Source: Tritrichomonas foetus (Eukaryota; Parabasalia; Tritrichomonadida; Tritrichomonadidae). From it: a stretch of DNA of 13,951 nt. Below, piece after piece: positions 1-6,861 of the stretch; within the stretch, counting starts at the first letter, position 1; every line of letters begins with the position of its first letter. The DNA lies in assembly GCA_001839685.1 (NCBI GenBank), contig MLAK01000875.1, positions 36,796-50,746 on the forward strand, written 5' to 3'. The notes below the pieces were generated by a model. The model saw only the letters and a list, made by a program, of their open reading frames with translations. It did not search any database and was not told the DNA's origin. The position numbers were made by a program, and so were the translations under genes.

Positions 1-111
1 TTTCTTCATTTAACTTCTTATTTCTTCATTTAACTTCTTATTTCTTCATTTAGTTTCTTCTTTCATAATTTAGCTTCTTCTTTCTTCATTTAGAAACTTC
101 TTTCTTCTTTG
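1..111. repeat. 20-bp tandem repeat array, pyrimidine-rich
   Basis: Five full units and about half of a sixth follow each other exactly every 20 bases. Units 1 and 2 are identical (TTTCTTCATTTAACTTCTTA); units 3 to 5 keep the core TTTCTTCATTTAG with changes in the last third, and the array fades after about base 111. The array touches the window edge, so its true length is unknown. The unit is not a multiple of three and no reading frame uses it, so a non-coding minisatellite is the simplest reading. Confidence 0.9.
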
Positions 112-153
112 ATTAAATTATATATTTGTTAATCAAGTTATTTATTCATTTTT

Positions 154-450
154 CTAAATACAAAATTTTTTTCTGATATCATCTACTACATCATTATTTA
201 GGCTGCTTGATAATTCTATGCGGTATTCATTTGTTTCAAAATTTATTTTTGTGTTTGTGCCGTTACATTCTTTGTTGGGACATCTTCTTCTTATATTTTT
301 GCATCAGATTTGAAAAACTTTCCCACTCTCAGTAAATTATTTTACCTCAAGTATTACAATACAAATTCTTATTGGTGCATTTGGAAACACATATATTTCA
401 TTCTATTCCTATAGGTGATGAAAATTTTCCGAATTACATATTTCACATGT
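154..450 (-). pseudogene. possible decayed zinc-finger-like coding remnant
   Basis: Read on the minus strand, one frame from 450 down to 154 gives 99 codons with four internal stops (TAG, TAG, TAA, and TGA at 306-304) and then a final TAG. Between the stops the peptide looks protein-like and Cys-rich: an early TCEICNSENFHH (CxxC), then ESGKVFQI, the TGA, and CKNIRRRCPNKECNGTN, which holds a Cx4C pair. The last 49 codons are uninterrupted. The pattern recalls small zinc-binding domains such as those in transposases or FLYWCH-type proteins, but I cannot assign a family. Four stops in 99 codons is fewer than the roughly eight expected by chance in DNA this AT-rich, but not decisively so. It may be chance. 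Confidence 0.33.
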
Positions 451-559
451 TTATTTTTTATTCCTATATATGAATTATATACTACAGATACTAATAAGAA
501 AATATACAATTTTTTTTTCTCTAGAATTTAATACACCAAAAGATATGAACAAATGGAAG

Positions 560-651
560 CACCAGCGCGATTTCCTCCCTCCCTCTAAGAAAAAGTACGA
601 TACAAGAAATACGAACATTTTAATAAAGGGAGGGAGGAAATCGCGCAGATG
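560..651. repeat. inverted-repeat hairpin with GC-rich arms (MITE-like)
   Basis: Bases 565-584 and 627-646 are perfect 20-base reverse complements (GCGCGATTTCCTCCCTCCCT on the left), separated by a 42-base AT-rich spacer. The similarity extends outward: left CACCA-GCGCG, right (reverse complement) CATCT-GCGCG, so the related unit is about 22 bases. GC-rich arms around an AT-rich core suit a miniature inverted-repeat element, although I see no target-site duplication next to it. The two ~60-codon ORFs crossing it on opposite strands are a by-product of the palindrome and are not genes. Confidence 0.75.
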
Positions 652-660
652 GTCCAATTT

Positions 661-1000
661 TTAAAACATTTTTATCTTGTTATGCTAGGATCATTTCGAC
701 AATTGAATAACATATTTAAATTAAATAGAGAATATACATGATAATATATTGAAAAAATGAAAAATTATTGTATACTAAAAAAGATCATTATTATTTCATC
801 ATTTTTCTTGGAATCAAGAATCACTCAATATAAATAGACAGGTTGTTTTAATAAAATTGAAAATGAATAAAAAAGGAAAAAAAGTCAAAATATAAAAAAA
901 ATGCAAAATCAAAATTATTTGTAAGTCATGAGTTTTTTAGCTAAGAATCTTTAACAAGTCACGATTTTTTTTATTGTTTTTGTCGCTGAGCTCTTGGAAA
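661..1000. other. AT-rich stretch without recognisable feature
   Basis: This stretch is dominated by A and T runs with no open frame of note. The only local structure I see is a small stem-loop at 805-820 (TTCTTG, GAAT, CAAGAA: six-base stem, four-base loop). I would not assign it a role. Confidence 0.6.
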
Positions 1001-1335
1001 CACATTTCTCGTTAATGTGTAATATTTTGAAGGTTAAATTAGTCGCGGTATTTCTTCCTGTTAGAAAGATTGAAGCAATTTGCGAATACTAATTGCTCAC
1101 AGGGAGCTTTCCGAGGAACGCATCATTAAGATGATTAAATGTACAGAAAGGAGACACCTTGTCAATATTTTCTGGTTTGACTGTCAATCACTATTGATTT
1201 TTTGGTTTAGCTTCAGTGATTTTCCAAGGAGAAATGAGGAATTTCAATGTCATATTCCGTTTTACCGCGGATTCTGATCTGGCTTCGTCTAAATCTGCGA
1301 GCTCATGGCAAGCCTTTTGCTACTTCCCTATCTGC

Positions 1336-1358
1336 TGTTTTGGAGTTCCGCGTCCAAA
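1336..1358 (+). repeat. 23-bp direct repeat, copy 1
   Basis: The copy begins TGTTTTGGAGTTCCGCGTCC. It matches 1459-1481 at 21 of 23 positions, and the two copies are exactly 123 bases (41 codons) apart. TTTTGGA at 1338-1344 and TCCAAAA at 1353-1359 are complementary, so this copy can fold into a seven-base stem with the loop GTTCCGCG. Confidence 0.8.
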
Positions 1359-1458
1359 ATAACAAATTGAAGGTAAGATTGCTTGAGACTTGGTCACAAG
1401 GATTCACAAACACAACTAAGTCCAAAATCATAAGGAGCACTGTATATTTTTTGCGAGG

Positions 1459-1481
1459 TGTTTAGGAGTTCCGCGTCCGAA
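1459..1481 (+). repeat. 23-bp direct repeat, copy 2
   Basis: The copy begins TGTTTAGGAGTTCCGCGTCC and is the partner of 1336-1358. The stem seen in copy 1 is kept with one mismatch (TTTAGGA against TCCGAAA), and the loop GTTCCGCG is identical. It is read in the same frame as copy 1 on either strand, because the spacing is a multiple of three. Confidence 0.8.
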
Positions 1482-1547
1482 ACATCAAGCAAAAAATATG
1501 ACCGTTTAAGAACCGTTTATTTCTGCTCATATTTTCTCTCAATTTTC

Positions 1548-1569
1548 GAGGGAGGAAAACGCGCAGGTG
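1548..1569 (-). repeat. third copy of the GC-rich 22-bp motif
   Basis: On the minus strand this reads CACCTGCGCGTTTTCCTCCC and onward. It matches the right hairpin arm (630-651) at 20 of 22 positions and the left arm (560-581) at 20 of 22. It has the orientation of a right-hand end, like 630-651, and lies seven bases beyond the stop codon of the minus-strand beta-helix-like ORF. Confidence 0.75.
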
Positions 1570-1575
1570 AAAATT

Positions 1576-1959
1576 CTACGCCTTATAATCATCATCACCT
1601 CCTCCTGGTGGGGCTGGTGGTGGATCATTTTTTGGTCCTTTCAAATGATTTTTAGATAATAATTTCAATGGTGGAATATTGTCACCACTTGAAGATGAAG
1701 TGTTTGCATCTCCAGATTTTAATATTTGGGAATCAGTTAAAGTAAGCTGTCCACCATTGACAACTAAAAATACAACTTGATCTGTTTCTGTTGCTTCAAA
1801 GGTTTCTCCTGTTGATGTGAATGAGCAACCATCAACTAAATATGCAGCATTGAATGTGTGTTCGTTTTGATCAATTATTGTTACAATTGTTGCATTCCTC
1901 ATTGTTGATAGATCACATTCGACATTTGATGAAATTAAAGTGATATAAAGAAAGAACAT
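1576..1959 (-). CDS. short secreted beta-helix/adhesin-like protein, probably truncated
   Basis: The ORF encodes 127 residues from an ATG at 1959. The N-terminus (MFFLYITLISS) is a short hydrophobic stretch compatible with a signal peptide. Residues 23-90 have the alternating rhythm of right-handed beta-helix surface proteins, with the typical run VVNGGQLTLTDSQILKSGDA at 67-86. In related clostridial and protist surface proteins such a segment is normally followed by many further coils. Here it passes straight into a Pro/Gly/Asp-rich tail (DPPPAPPGGGDDD) and stops. The frame is open for about ten codons before the chosen ATG. The stop lies next to a copy of the 22-bp repeat, so loss of the 3' part by rearrangement is plausible. 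Function, if expressed, would be at the cell surface or secreted. It could also be a gene fragment. Confidence 0.55.
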   Translation of the reverse strand: MFFLYITLISSNVECDLSTMRNATIVTIIDQNEHTFNAAYLVDGCSFTSTGETFEATETDQVVFLVVNGGQLTLTDSQILKSGDANTSSSSGDNIPPLKLLSKNHLKGPKNDPPPAPPGGGDDDYKA

Positions 1960-2420
1960 CGAGATGATTGTTAAATATGTGAAGTAAACTTATGTTCACA
2001 ATTTTTCTGAAGAAAAATATTTTCTGCTGTTAGAAATGTATAGAATTTTGTTGAGAGTGTTTTATTCAATTTCAAAAATTTCGCTCAGAAGTGTTGATTC
2101 AACAATTGAATAGGCTAGTTTTTAAATACATATGGGGCAAATTCACCCATCAAGACTAAAGAGAACAAACAGGTATAACCATCTACCATTGAAGTAAAAT
2201 GACCAAAGATCCCTTGATCATATCGGAATCCCAACGGTGAAAGAGAATTCCGAAAAGTTCATATATTTGACCATATTTGAAAGATAATTGCCCATCTTTG
2301 TTTGACGATCTGTATGTGTGGGGCAAAAAACTTTTTAGATCACATATCAGATTCGAAACTTTTTTAGTAAAATACAAATACGTTTTTTCTATCAAAAAGT
2401 TCGTATAAACTTAACGTACA
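1960..2420. other. intergenic region between divergent ORFs; possible coding remnant
   Basis: This stretch separates the minus-strand beta-helix ORF from the plus-strand CFAP99-like gene and must hold both upstream regions. I see no clear promoter motif. A minus-strand frame from about 2413 to 2183 is open for 76 codons and reads like protein (HTYRSSNKDGQLSFKYGQIY) but has no early ATG; it would begin at TTG. The word TGGGGCAAA occurs at 2133-2141 and 2319-2327. A seven-base inverted repeat (TCGGAAT at 2223-2229, ATTCCGA at 2247-2253) is also present. All of these are weak. Confidence 0.35.
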
Positions 2421-3785
2421 ATGATTCCAAAATTTTCATATTTCGAAATGCACCAAAAAACCTATGTTATTCGGAAAAAAATCGTAAAAATCAAACCAAC
2501 TCCGATTCCAGAAACAAATTATACTCCTGAAATCTTCGAACTCCCACCCCAACAGCCACCGATCGCCGCTGAATCTCCATTCTTTGAAAATCTCGCGAAA
2601 CCAAAAGAAAAAGTGACAGTAGACTTTTCCTTACCGCCAATTCCGAAATACGAAAATAAAATTCCAAATTACGATCCGGTCGATCTTCGAGTTAACGCCG
2701 CGACTATTGAAAGAGATGCATTTCTAATTAAAGAATCGCAGAAATACCATGAAAAGATGAAAGAAGAACCAACTGAATTTTTGGCATGGCAGAAAAATAT
2801 GAGAGAGAAAGACGAGGAATTGAGAAGGGAAGTCATTCAAAAAAGAAGAGAAGATTTAAATTACGCTCGGAAAAAGGCAATGAAAAGCAAAATTGCTCAA
2901 ATCGAAGAAAGATTATCTATCGGAAAGCAAATGAGAAGCCAAATAAGTGATGAGATCGATCGAACAAGAGCAGAAATCGAAGAAGAACGGGAAAAAATCC
3001 GAGAATTAAAGCAAAAAATTGATTATGCTCCAATAGTTGTCGCTAAAATGAAAAGACAGAAAAAAGAACAAGTCGTAGAAATGAAAAAAGAAATAATTAG
3101 AGAAATACGAAGCGCTAGAAGGAAAGAAAAGAAAGAATATGAATTGAGAAGAAAGAACGCTGAAAAAGTTCGATACGATGCCATAAACCATACAAATAGG
3201 CATGGTGATGCATTCATCCAGAAAAAAGAAATCACTGAAACTAAATTTTTATCTGGATTAACTGATGAGGAAACTGAATATCTTCTTAAAACAAATCAAG
3301 AGCGTAATTTGGCATTGATCCAAGAACGCCTTGAAAAGCATAGAAAGGCTAAAGAAGAAAAAATGGAAAAATTGTATAAATTATTAGAAGAAGAAACCAG
3401 AATTAGAGATGAAGCAGAAATTGAACATAAAAAGAAAAGAGCTGAAAAGAAACGTCATGAAGAAGAAGAAGCCATGAAAAAACAACTTGAAGAAGAAGAA
3501 AAAATTTTACAGCTCAATAAAAAGCTTGAAAAAAAGAGAAAAGAAAGAATAAAAGAAGCAGAAGAAATGGAAGAAAGAACAAGACAAATTGCTGCACGAA
3601 ATAGATACTTAGCTTTAAATAAACGTGCAATTGAAGTGAAGGCTTTTCAATCACATCAAGATGCTCGACTAAGAATGGCAAAAGAAAGGCAAGATTCCAG
3701 AATTCAAAAACCCCTCAGGCCACCAACACCAAAAAAGAAGAAGGAAGTAGAACTAACTCGACTCAAAACAATTCTCGGAATTTAA
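2421..3785 (+). CDS. CFAP99-like cilia- and flagella-associated protein
   Basis: The ORF encodes 454 residues from ATG to TAA. Residues 1-90 are Pro-rich and not helical. From about 92 onward there is a long charged coiled coil to about 430, ending in a basic Pro/Lys tail (PLRPPTPKKKK). The order of segments resembles the C-terminal half of CFAP99: LRVNAATIERDAFLIKE at 89-105, PTEFLAWQKNMREKDEEL at 117-134 (the FxxWQxxMRxxDEE signature), then a Leu/Asp/Glu segment FLSGLTDEETEYLL at 276-289 and further Glu/Lys/Arg-rich heptads. CFAP99 is a conserved axonemal protein of motile cilia, and trichomonads carry several flagella, so the role fits. The N-terminal region known from animal CFAP99 is not evident. 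Identification is from memory of the motif; another axonemal coiled-coil family is the main alternative. Confidence 0.65.
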   Translation: MIPKFSYFEMHQKTYVIRKKIVKIKPTPIPETNYTPEIFELPPQQPPIAAESPFFENLAKPKEKVTVDFSLPPIPKYENKIPNYDPVDLRVNAATIERDAFLIKESQKYHEKMKEEPTEFLAWQKNMREKDEELRREVIQKRREDLNYARKKAMKSKIAQIEERLSIGKQMRSQISDEIDRTRAEIEEEREKIRELKQKIDYAPIVVAKMKRQKKEQVVEMKKEIIREIRSARRKEKKEYELRRKNAEKVRYDAINHTNRHGDAFIQKKEITETKFLSGLTDEETEYLLKTNQERNLALIQERLEKHRKAKEEKMEKLYKLLEEETRIRDEAEIEHKKKRAEKKRHEEEEAMKKQLEEEEKILQLNKKLEKKRKERIKEAEEMEERTRQIAARNRYLALNKRAIEVKAFQSHQDARLRMAKERQDSRIQKPLRPPTPKKKKEVELTRLKTILGI

Positions 3786-4053
3786 TCATTTTTTCCAACA
3801 TTCATATCTTTTTTATTTTTCCAACATCCTAGAAATTACACCCGTTAGAATAAACTCTTCTATAAATTGGTTTTGGAAAACTATAAACTTGATTGATCTG
3901 GTTTGTCAATCATTGATGATCTCAATTCAACAATATTGGAGGGAAATGCTCCATTGAATTAATCTTTGACTTTAATCATGTTTTTTATAAATATATCTTT
4001 AGATACTCATCTTTCTTTTTGCATCCGACTTGTGAAAATAAATGAAATAATCA
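3786..4053. other. intergenic downstream of the CFAP99-like gene
   Basis: There is no supportable gene. Directly after the stop, TTTTCCAACAT occurs twice (3791-3801 and 3817-3827), within T-rich sequence likely to contain the 3' end of the transcript. A frame shifted by one from the CFAP99-like gene stays open for about 60 codons past its stop but has no start of its own. Short protein-like pieces on the minus strand here (for example NGAFPSNIVELRSSMIDKPD) may belong to the decayed locus further right. Confidence 0.4.
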
Positions 4054-4549
4054 CTAAATTTTTTGTGTATATAATTGGACGTCTTTTGAATAGCTGTCAA
4101 CAAATTCTACGTGTATGTTTATCCTTGATTGACTTCTAACTAGATGGAAAAATGCAAGATTCCGATATATCTACTTTTTGAGAGGATCATTCAAAATTTG
4201 GGATTTACCGTAAATCAGGCCTAATAAGTCAATTTTTAGAAAATTAATGAGAATATATTTATTAATTTCTTTAGTTTTATCGATAGATGTATACAAACTA
4301 ACTAGCTCTAGATGTAGAAGACNATTGAGAGATCTAAATNNATANTTGTTGATATTATNGTCATCTAAAAATTATTTAATTGTAATCCTATTAATAATAT
4401 ATAAATATTATAATTTAAAAATCAAGATACAGAGAAAACCAAATCCATAAAAAAATTGTGAGAAAAAAATAAACCCCACAGAAATTTCTGAGAATTATTG
4501 AGATAAAAAGTGATTTTATAGCATTAATATCTTGATTATTTCTTATCAT
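4054..4549 (-). pseudogene. possible decayed protein-coding locus, right-to-left, with ambiguous bases
   Basis: On the minus strand an ATG at 4549 opens 44 codons (MIRNNQDINAIKSLFISI…) ending at 4415. After a frame change, a frame from 4371 to 4054 runs 106 codons with only one internal stop (TAG at 4173-4171). Its peptide looks like real protein, for example LELVSLYTSIDKTKEINKYI, then DLLGLIYGKSQILNDPLKK, the TAG, IYRNLAFFHLVRSQ, and HVEFVDSYSKDVQLYTQK. Random sequence of this composition would give seven or eight stops. Five N bases (4323, 4340, 4341, 4345, 4359) fall inside it. The family is not recognised. It could be the continuation of the remnant at 4663-5270, or chance. Confidence 0.4.
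4323..4359. other. cluster of five unresolved bases
   Basis: N occurs at 4323, 4340, 4341, 4345 and 4359 and nowhere else in the window. Single scattered Ns, rather than one block, suggest conflicting reads at a polymorphic or multi-copy site, not a scaffold gap. Any frame read through here is uncertain. Confidence 0.95.
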
Positions 4550-4662
4550 AAATCGTGCTTTTTATTATCATATGACCCTCCATCGAAAATTATAATGTTT
4601 TCCAAAATACAAAAATGAAGTATAAAAAAAATATTAATAATTTTGATATAAATAAAAAAAAT

Positions 4663-5270
4663 TTAGGCATCAATGAGAAGATTACGAATGTTTTGCCATC
4701 TAAATGGCGAGTCATCAGAAAATTCACTTGGCATCGAGTCTGGAAAAAAACATATTGGATTCCATTTTTCTTGATTTGGTCTTTCAATCGTTGTATCTGT
4801 ATCCCTGCTTGAGAATGTGCTGTTGAGGACTGCCAGTCTATTTTCTTCATATACTAAAATTTTATGACAGAAAAGATTTCAATACATTCATATTTGTCAA
4901 ATGGAAATTGAATTAATTCAACATCACTGAGTTAAAACTATCAAAATTTTCGCGATTTTTAATTAAAAATCGATAGAAGAAGTGTAAATAGAATTATGGG
5001 AAGCAGTATTATAATCTTTGTGATTCTTGGAAAAAAAGCTTCTCACAATTTTTTTTTAGGCTTTCTCCAAAATCGCTCTTTTTTCGGTTTAATTGTTGCA
5101 AAATTTCAAAACTATGAATAAATATGGCTCATAACTATAAAAAATAGATTTAACAATTGACTGAAAGCTGTTCACCCGAAAACTGAAACAATAGCTTCTT
5201 CAGAATCATTTTCGAAATATTTTTGAATTCGGCCATTTGCGAAGTTTGCGATAAGGGAAATTTTCGTCAT
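4663..5270 (-). pseudogene. possible frameshifted gene remnant of about 200 codons
   Basis: An ATG at 5270 starts 32 codons (MTKISLIANFANGRIQKYFE…) ending at 5172. Overlapping frames then continue in order: …FQSIVKSIFYSYEPYLFIVL to a TAA at 5091; the same frame past another TAA at 5058 as KKIVRSFFSKNHKDYNTASH to 4963; a short piece IKNRENFDSFNS; DVELIQFPFDKYECIEIFSV (frame 4931-4854); and finally a 71-codon open frame 4878-4663 containing EENRLAVLNSTFSSRDTDTT and PDSMPSEFSDDSPFRWQNIR before its TAA. Frame changes fall at or near A/T runs, as expected of decay or of base-calling errors. An 86-residue ORF at 4590-4850 in another minus frame is a shadow of this. The family is not recognised. Each piece alone could be chance; the ordered chain is what suggests a gene. 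Confidence 0.42.
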
Positions 5271-5593
5271 TCTTTTAGCTATTTGGGTTTTGATTTTTGA
5301 CTGATGGTATTAAGTAATACTGATGATAAGGATCATTTTAGTGATTTCGTACGTTAAGACTATTTGGTTTGTATACATCTTTATCGATATTATTATTATT
5401 TATTTTTTCACTCTTCATTCAAAAATGAAACCAAAGAAGAAATTATTTCAATATTTTTGAATTCCACAGAATTCTTATCAAACTTTTGAATCGATCATGT
5501 GCAAATTAAAAATAAACTATTGATATCTCTCAAACTTTTTCAGTGTTCAATAAAACACTTCCAAATCACAGGAAAAGACGATTTGGCAATTTC
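5271..5593. other. upstream region of the glycosyltransferase gene
   Basis: This 323-base stretch is AT-rich and lies between the minus-strand remnant and the plus-strand glycosyltransferase. No promoter motif or repeat stands out. The glycosyltransferase frame stays open back to 5516 but offers only non-ATG codons before 5594. Confidence 0.5.
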
Positions 5594-6694
5594 ATGAGAT
5601 ACTATGTCTCAAAAAAACTCCAATGGGGATTCATATACCACGCTTTTTTATTTATTTTTATAACTCGCTGCTTTCGAAAACGCCATTACGATGTACATTT
5701 CCAACCATTTCACGACAGTACGCCAATCAAAGCGCTTGTTTCACTACATATACACACAAGCCAAGCTACACTCTTTCGTTTATCAGAGAATTTTCAGAAA
5801 TATCGGGTTGATTCAGAATATATAAAATATTATTTCGTTTCGAATCCAAACATCACAGGACCCTTTCCAAAGGGCATAAATGTTATTCCATCAAATTGCA
5901 ATGATGTTGTTTCCGGCGAGAAAGGCCTGATATGTCGCGATATTGCATCATACGAATATTTCTTGAAGCATCCCGAAGATGGGGACTGGCTTTTCAGAGC
6001 AATGGACGATACAATTGTGAACATCAACAATTTGCTCAAATTGATTTACAAATTAAATCGATTATATGAACCATCCCGCCATGTCGTTTTTCGGGGCTGT
6101 AAAAACTACGTGTGCAGGAGGAGGTGGTACCTTGGCGGTGGATCGGGCTGGCTTTCCTCCAGAGCCATGGTTGAGTTGCATCAATATGATGAATTATCAT
6201 TTTTGCGTTATTTCAATTCATCATTTTGTCAGCAAGATGACACCACAGAAACAATTATTATCCAGCAAGTGTTTAAAGACGAGTTTCAATGGAGCGACCC
6301 ACTATGGAGTGAAAACTGTTTTAACTGCAACGGCGATGATATTGCCAACAATTCTCTGTCAGGAATTACACTTTGTACAGAAAGCCTCGGATCTGCTTTT
6401 TATAAAGCTGATGATATCATTTCTTTCCATCCACAACATCGAGTGAGGAATGCAAAAATGATAAATGTCTTCGGAAAACTACCAAATAATTTATACTTCG
6501 CAAAAATGAAACATAAAGATGGAATTACTATTTGCAGGCTGATGGAAAACAGCAAAATTGGAGTTGAAGATACATTCGAATTCATGAAGAAGCACGCTCA
6601 CAAAATGACTGTACAGCAGGTGATTCAAAGAATCAGAAATGGAAACGCAATTTTTAGATGCCTCAATGACAGAAGAAAGGTGAAAGTGTGGTAA
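5594..6694 (+). CDS. GT31-type (Fringe/C1GalT-like) type II membrane glycosyltransferase
   Basis: From the first in-frame ATG (5594) this encodes 366 residues. The frame is open further upstream to 5516 and contains a GTG at 5543, but a eukaryotic start there is unlikely. Residues 11-24 (WGFIYHAFLFIFIT) form one membrane segment after a short basic tail, giving a Golgi/ER type II topology. The luminal part carries the GT31 landmarks in order: DWLFRAMDDTIVN at 131-143 (the metal-binding DDD region), YLGGGSGWLSSRAM at 179-192 (the GGAGxxLS loop), QQDDTTET at 213-220 (the EDV/DD catalytic region), and SFHP at 277-280. In most family members the first motif is DDDT; here its first Asp is Met, leaving DDT. 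It probably adds a hexose or HexNAc to surface or secreted glycans; the substrate cannot be told. A 126-codon ORF inside it in another frame (6066-6446) is a shadow. Confidence 0.75.
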   Translation: MRYYVSKKLQWGFIYHAFLFIFITRCFRKRHYDVHFQPFHDSTPIKALVSLHIHTSQATLFRLSENFQKYRVDSEYIKYYFVSNPNITGPFPKGINVIPSNCNDVVSGEKGLICRDIASYEYFLKHPEDGDWLFRAMDDTIVNINNLLKLIYKLNRLYEPSRHVVFRGCKNYVCRRRWYLGGGSGWLSSRAMVELHQYDELSFLRYFNSSFCQQDDTTETIIIQQVFKDEFQWSDPLWSENCFNCNGDDIANNSLSGITLCTESLGSAFYKADDIISFHPQHRVRNAKMINVFGKLPNNLYFAKMKHKDGITICRLMENSKIGVEDTFEFMKKHAHKMTVQQVIQRIRNGNAIFRCLNDRRKVKVW

Positions 6695-6839
6695 TCCTTG
6701 ATATACTGTGTGTTTTTGTTCATATTATGAAAAATATAGATTTTTCCTTAGTAGATCTATCGAATTATTTAAGAAAGAGAAAGGTTATGAAGTTATTAGA
6801 TATATTATGTTATTTTTTTAGCACATTTTTATAATAAAT

Positions 6840-6861
6840 AATTGTACAACAATTGTACAAC
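6840..6861. repeat. 11-bp tandem duplication
   Basis: AATTGTACAAC is present twice head to tail with no mismatch. TTGTACAA within the unit is palindromic. Confidence 0.85.

Larger units (their letters stand above)
1001..1547. other. raised-GC segment with no assignable gene
   Basis: Base composition is visibly less AT-rich here than in the flanks. The plus strand holds an ATG-started 72-codon frame (1247-1465). The minus strand holds an overlapping frame from an ATG at 1485 down to about 1210 that crosses two stops (…FWTRNSKTADREVAKGLP, stop, ARRFRRSQIRIRGKTEYD…). Neither resembles a family I know, and both sit over the 123-bp-spaced direct repeat. Lower AT content alone lengthens open frames in all directions, so I do not call a gene. 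The segment is flanked by copies of the 22-bp GC-rich motif and may be the inside of a decayed mobile element. Confidence 0.4.

Noticed and set aside
470..664. Overlapping ~60-codon ORFs on both strands
   Set aside because: Both are created by the inverted repeat: each contains mirror-image Pro-Pro and Gly-Gly-Arg segments from the same palindrome. No protein-like content is left without it.
1080..1655. Three short plus-strand ORFs (1080-1277, 1247-1465, 1458-1655)
   Set aside because: Two begin at non-ATG codons and the last runs antisense through the beta-helix ORF. None resembles a known family, and the raised GC lengthens open frames by chance. Only 1247-1465 starts with ATG and it is mentioned as uncertain.
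2392..2420. Trichomonad initiator (TCA-type) before the CFAP99-like start
   Set aside because: The only TCA in reach is followed by a run of A rather than the expected pyrimidine pattern, so I do not call a promoter.
3774..3960. Frame shifted by one that stays open about 60 codons past the CFAP99-like stop
   Set aside because: It would need a frameshift to be joined to the gene, the gene already ends in a natural basic tail, and T-rich sequence dominates its first part.
5516..5593. Upstream extension of the glycosyltransferase, with GTG at 5543
   Set aside because: There is no ATG in the extension, and the 5594 ATG leaves a short basic tail before the membrane segment, as type II enzymes normally have. 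A spliced upstream exon was considered (TTTTTCAG precedes the GTG), but it does not match the ACTAACACACAG-type 3' end known for trichomonad introns.
6066..6446. 126-codon ORF in another plus frame
   Set aside because: It lies wholly inside the glycosyltransferase gene, whose frame carries the conserved GT31 motifs.
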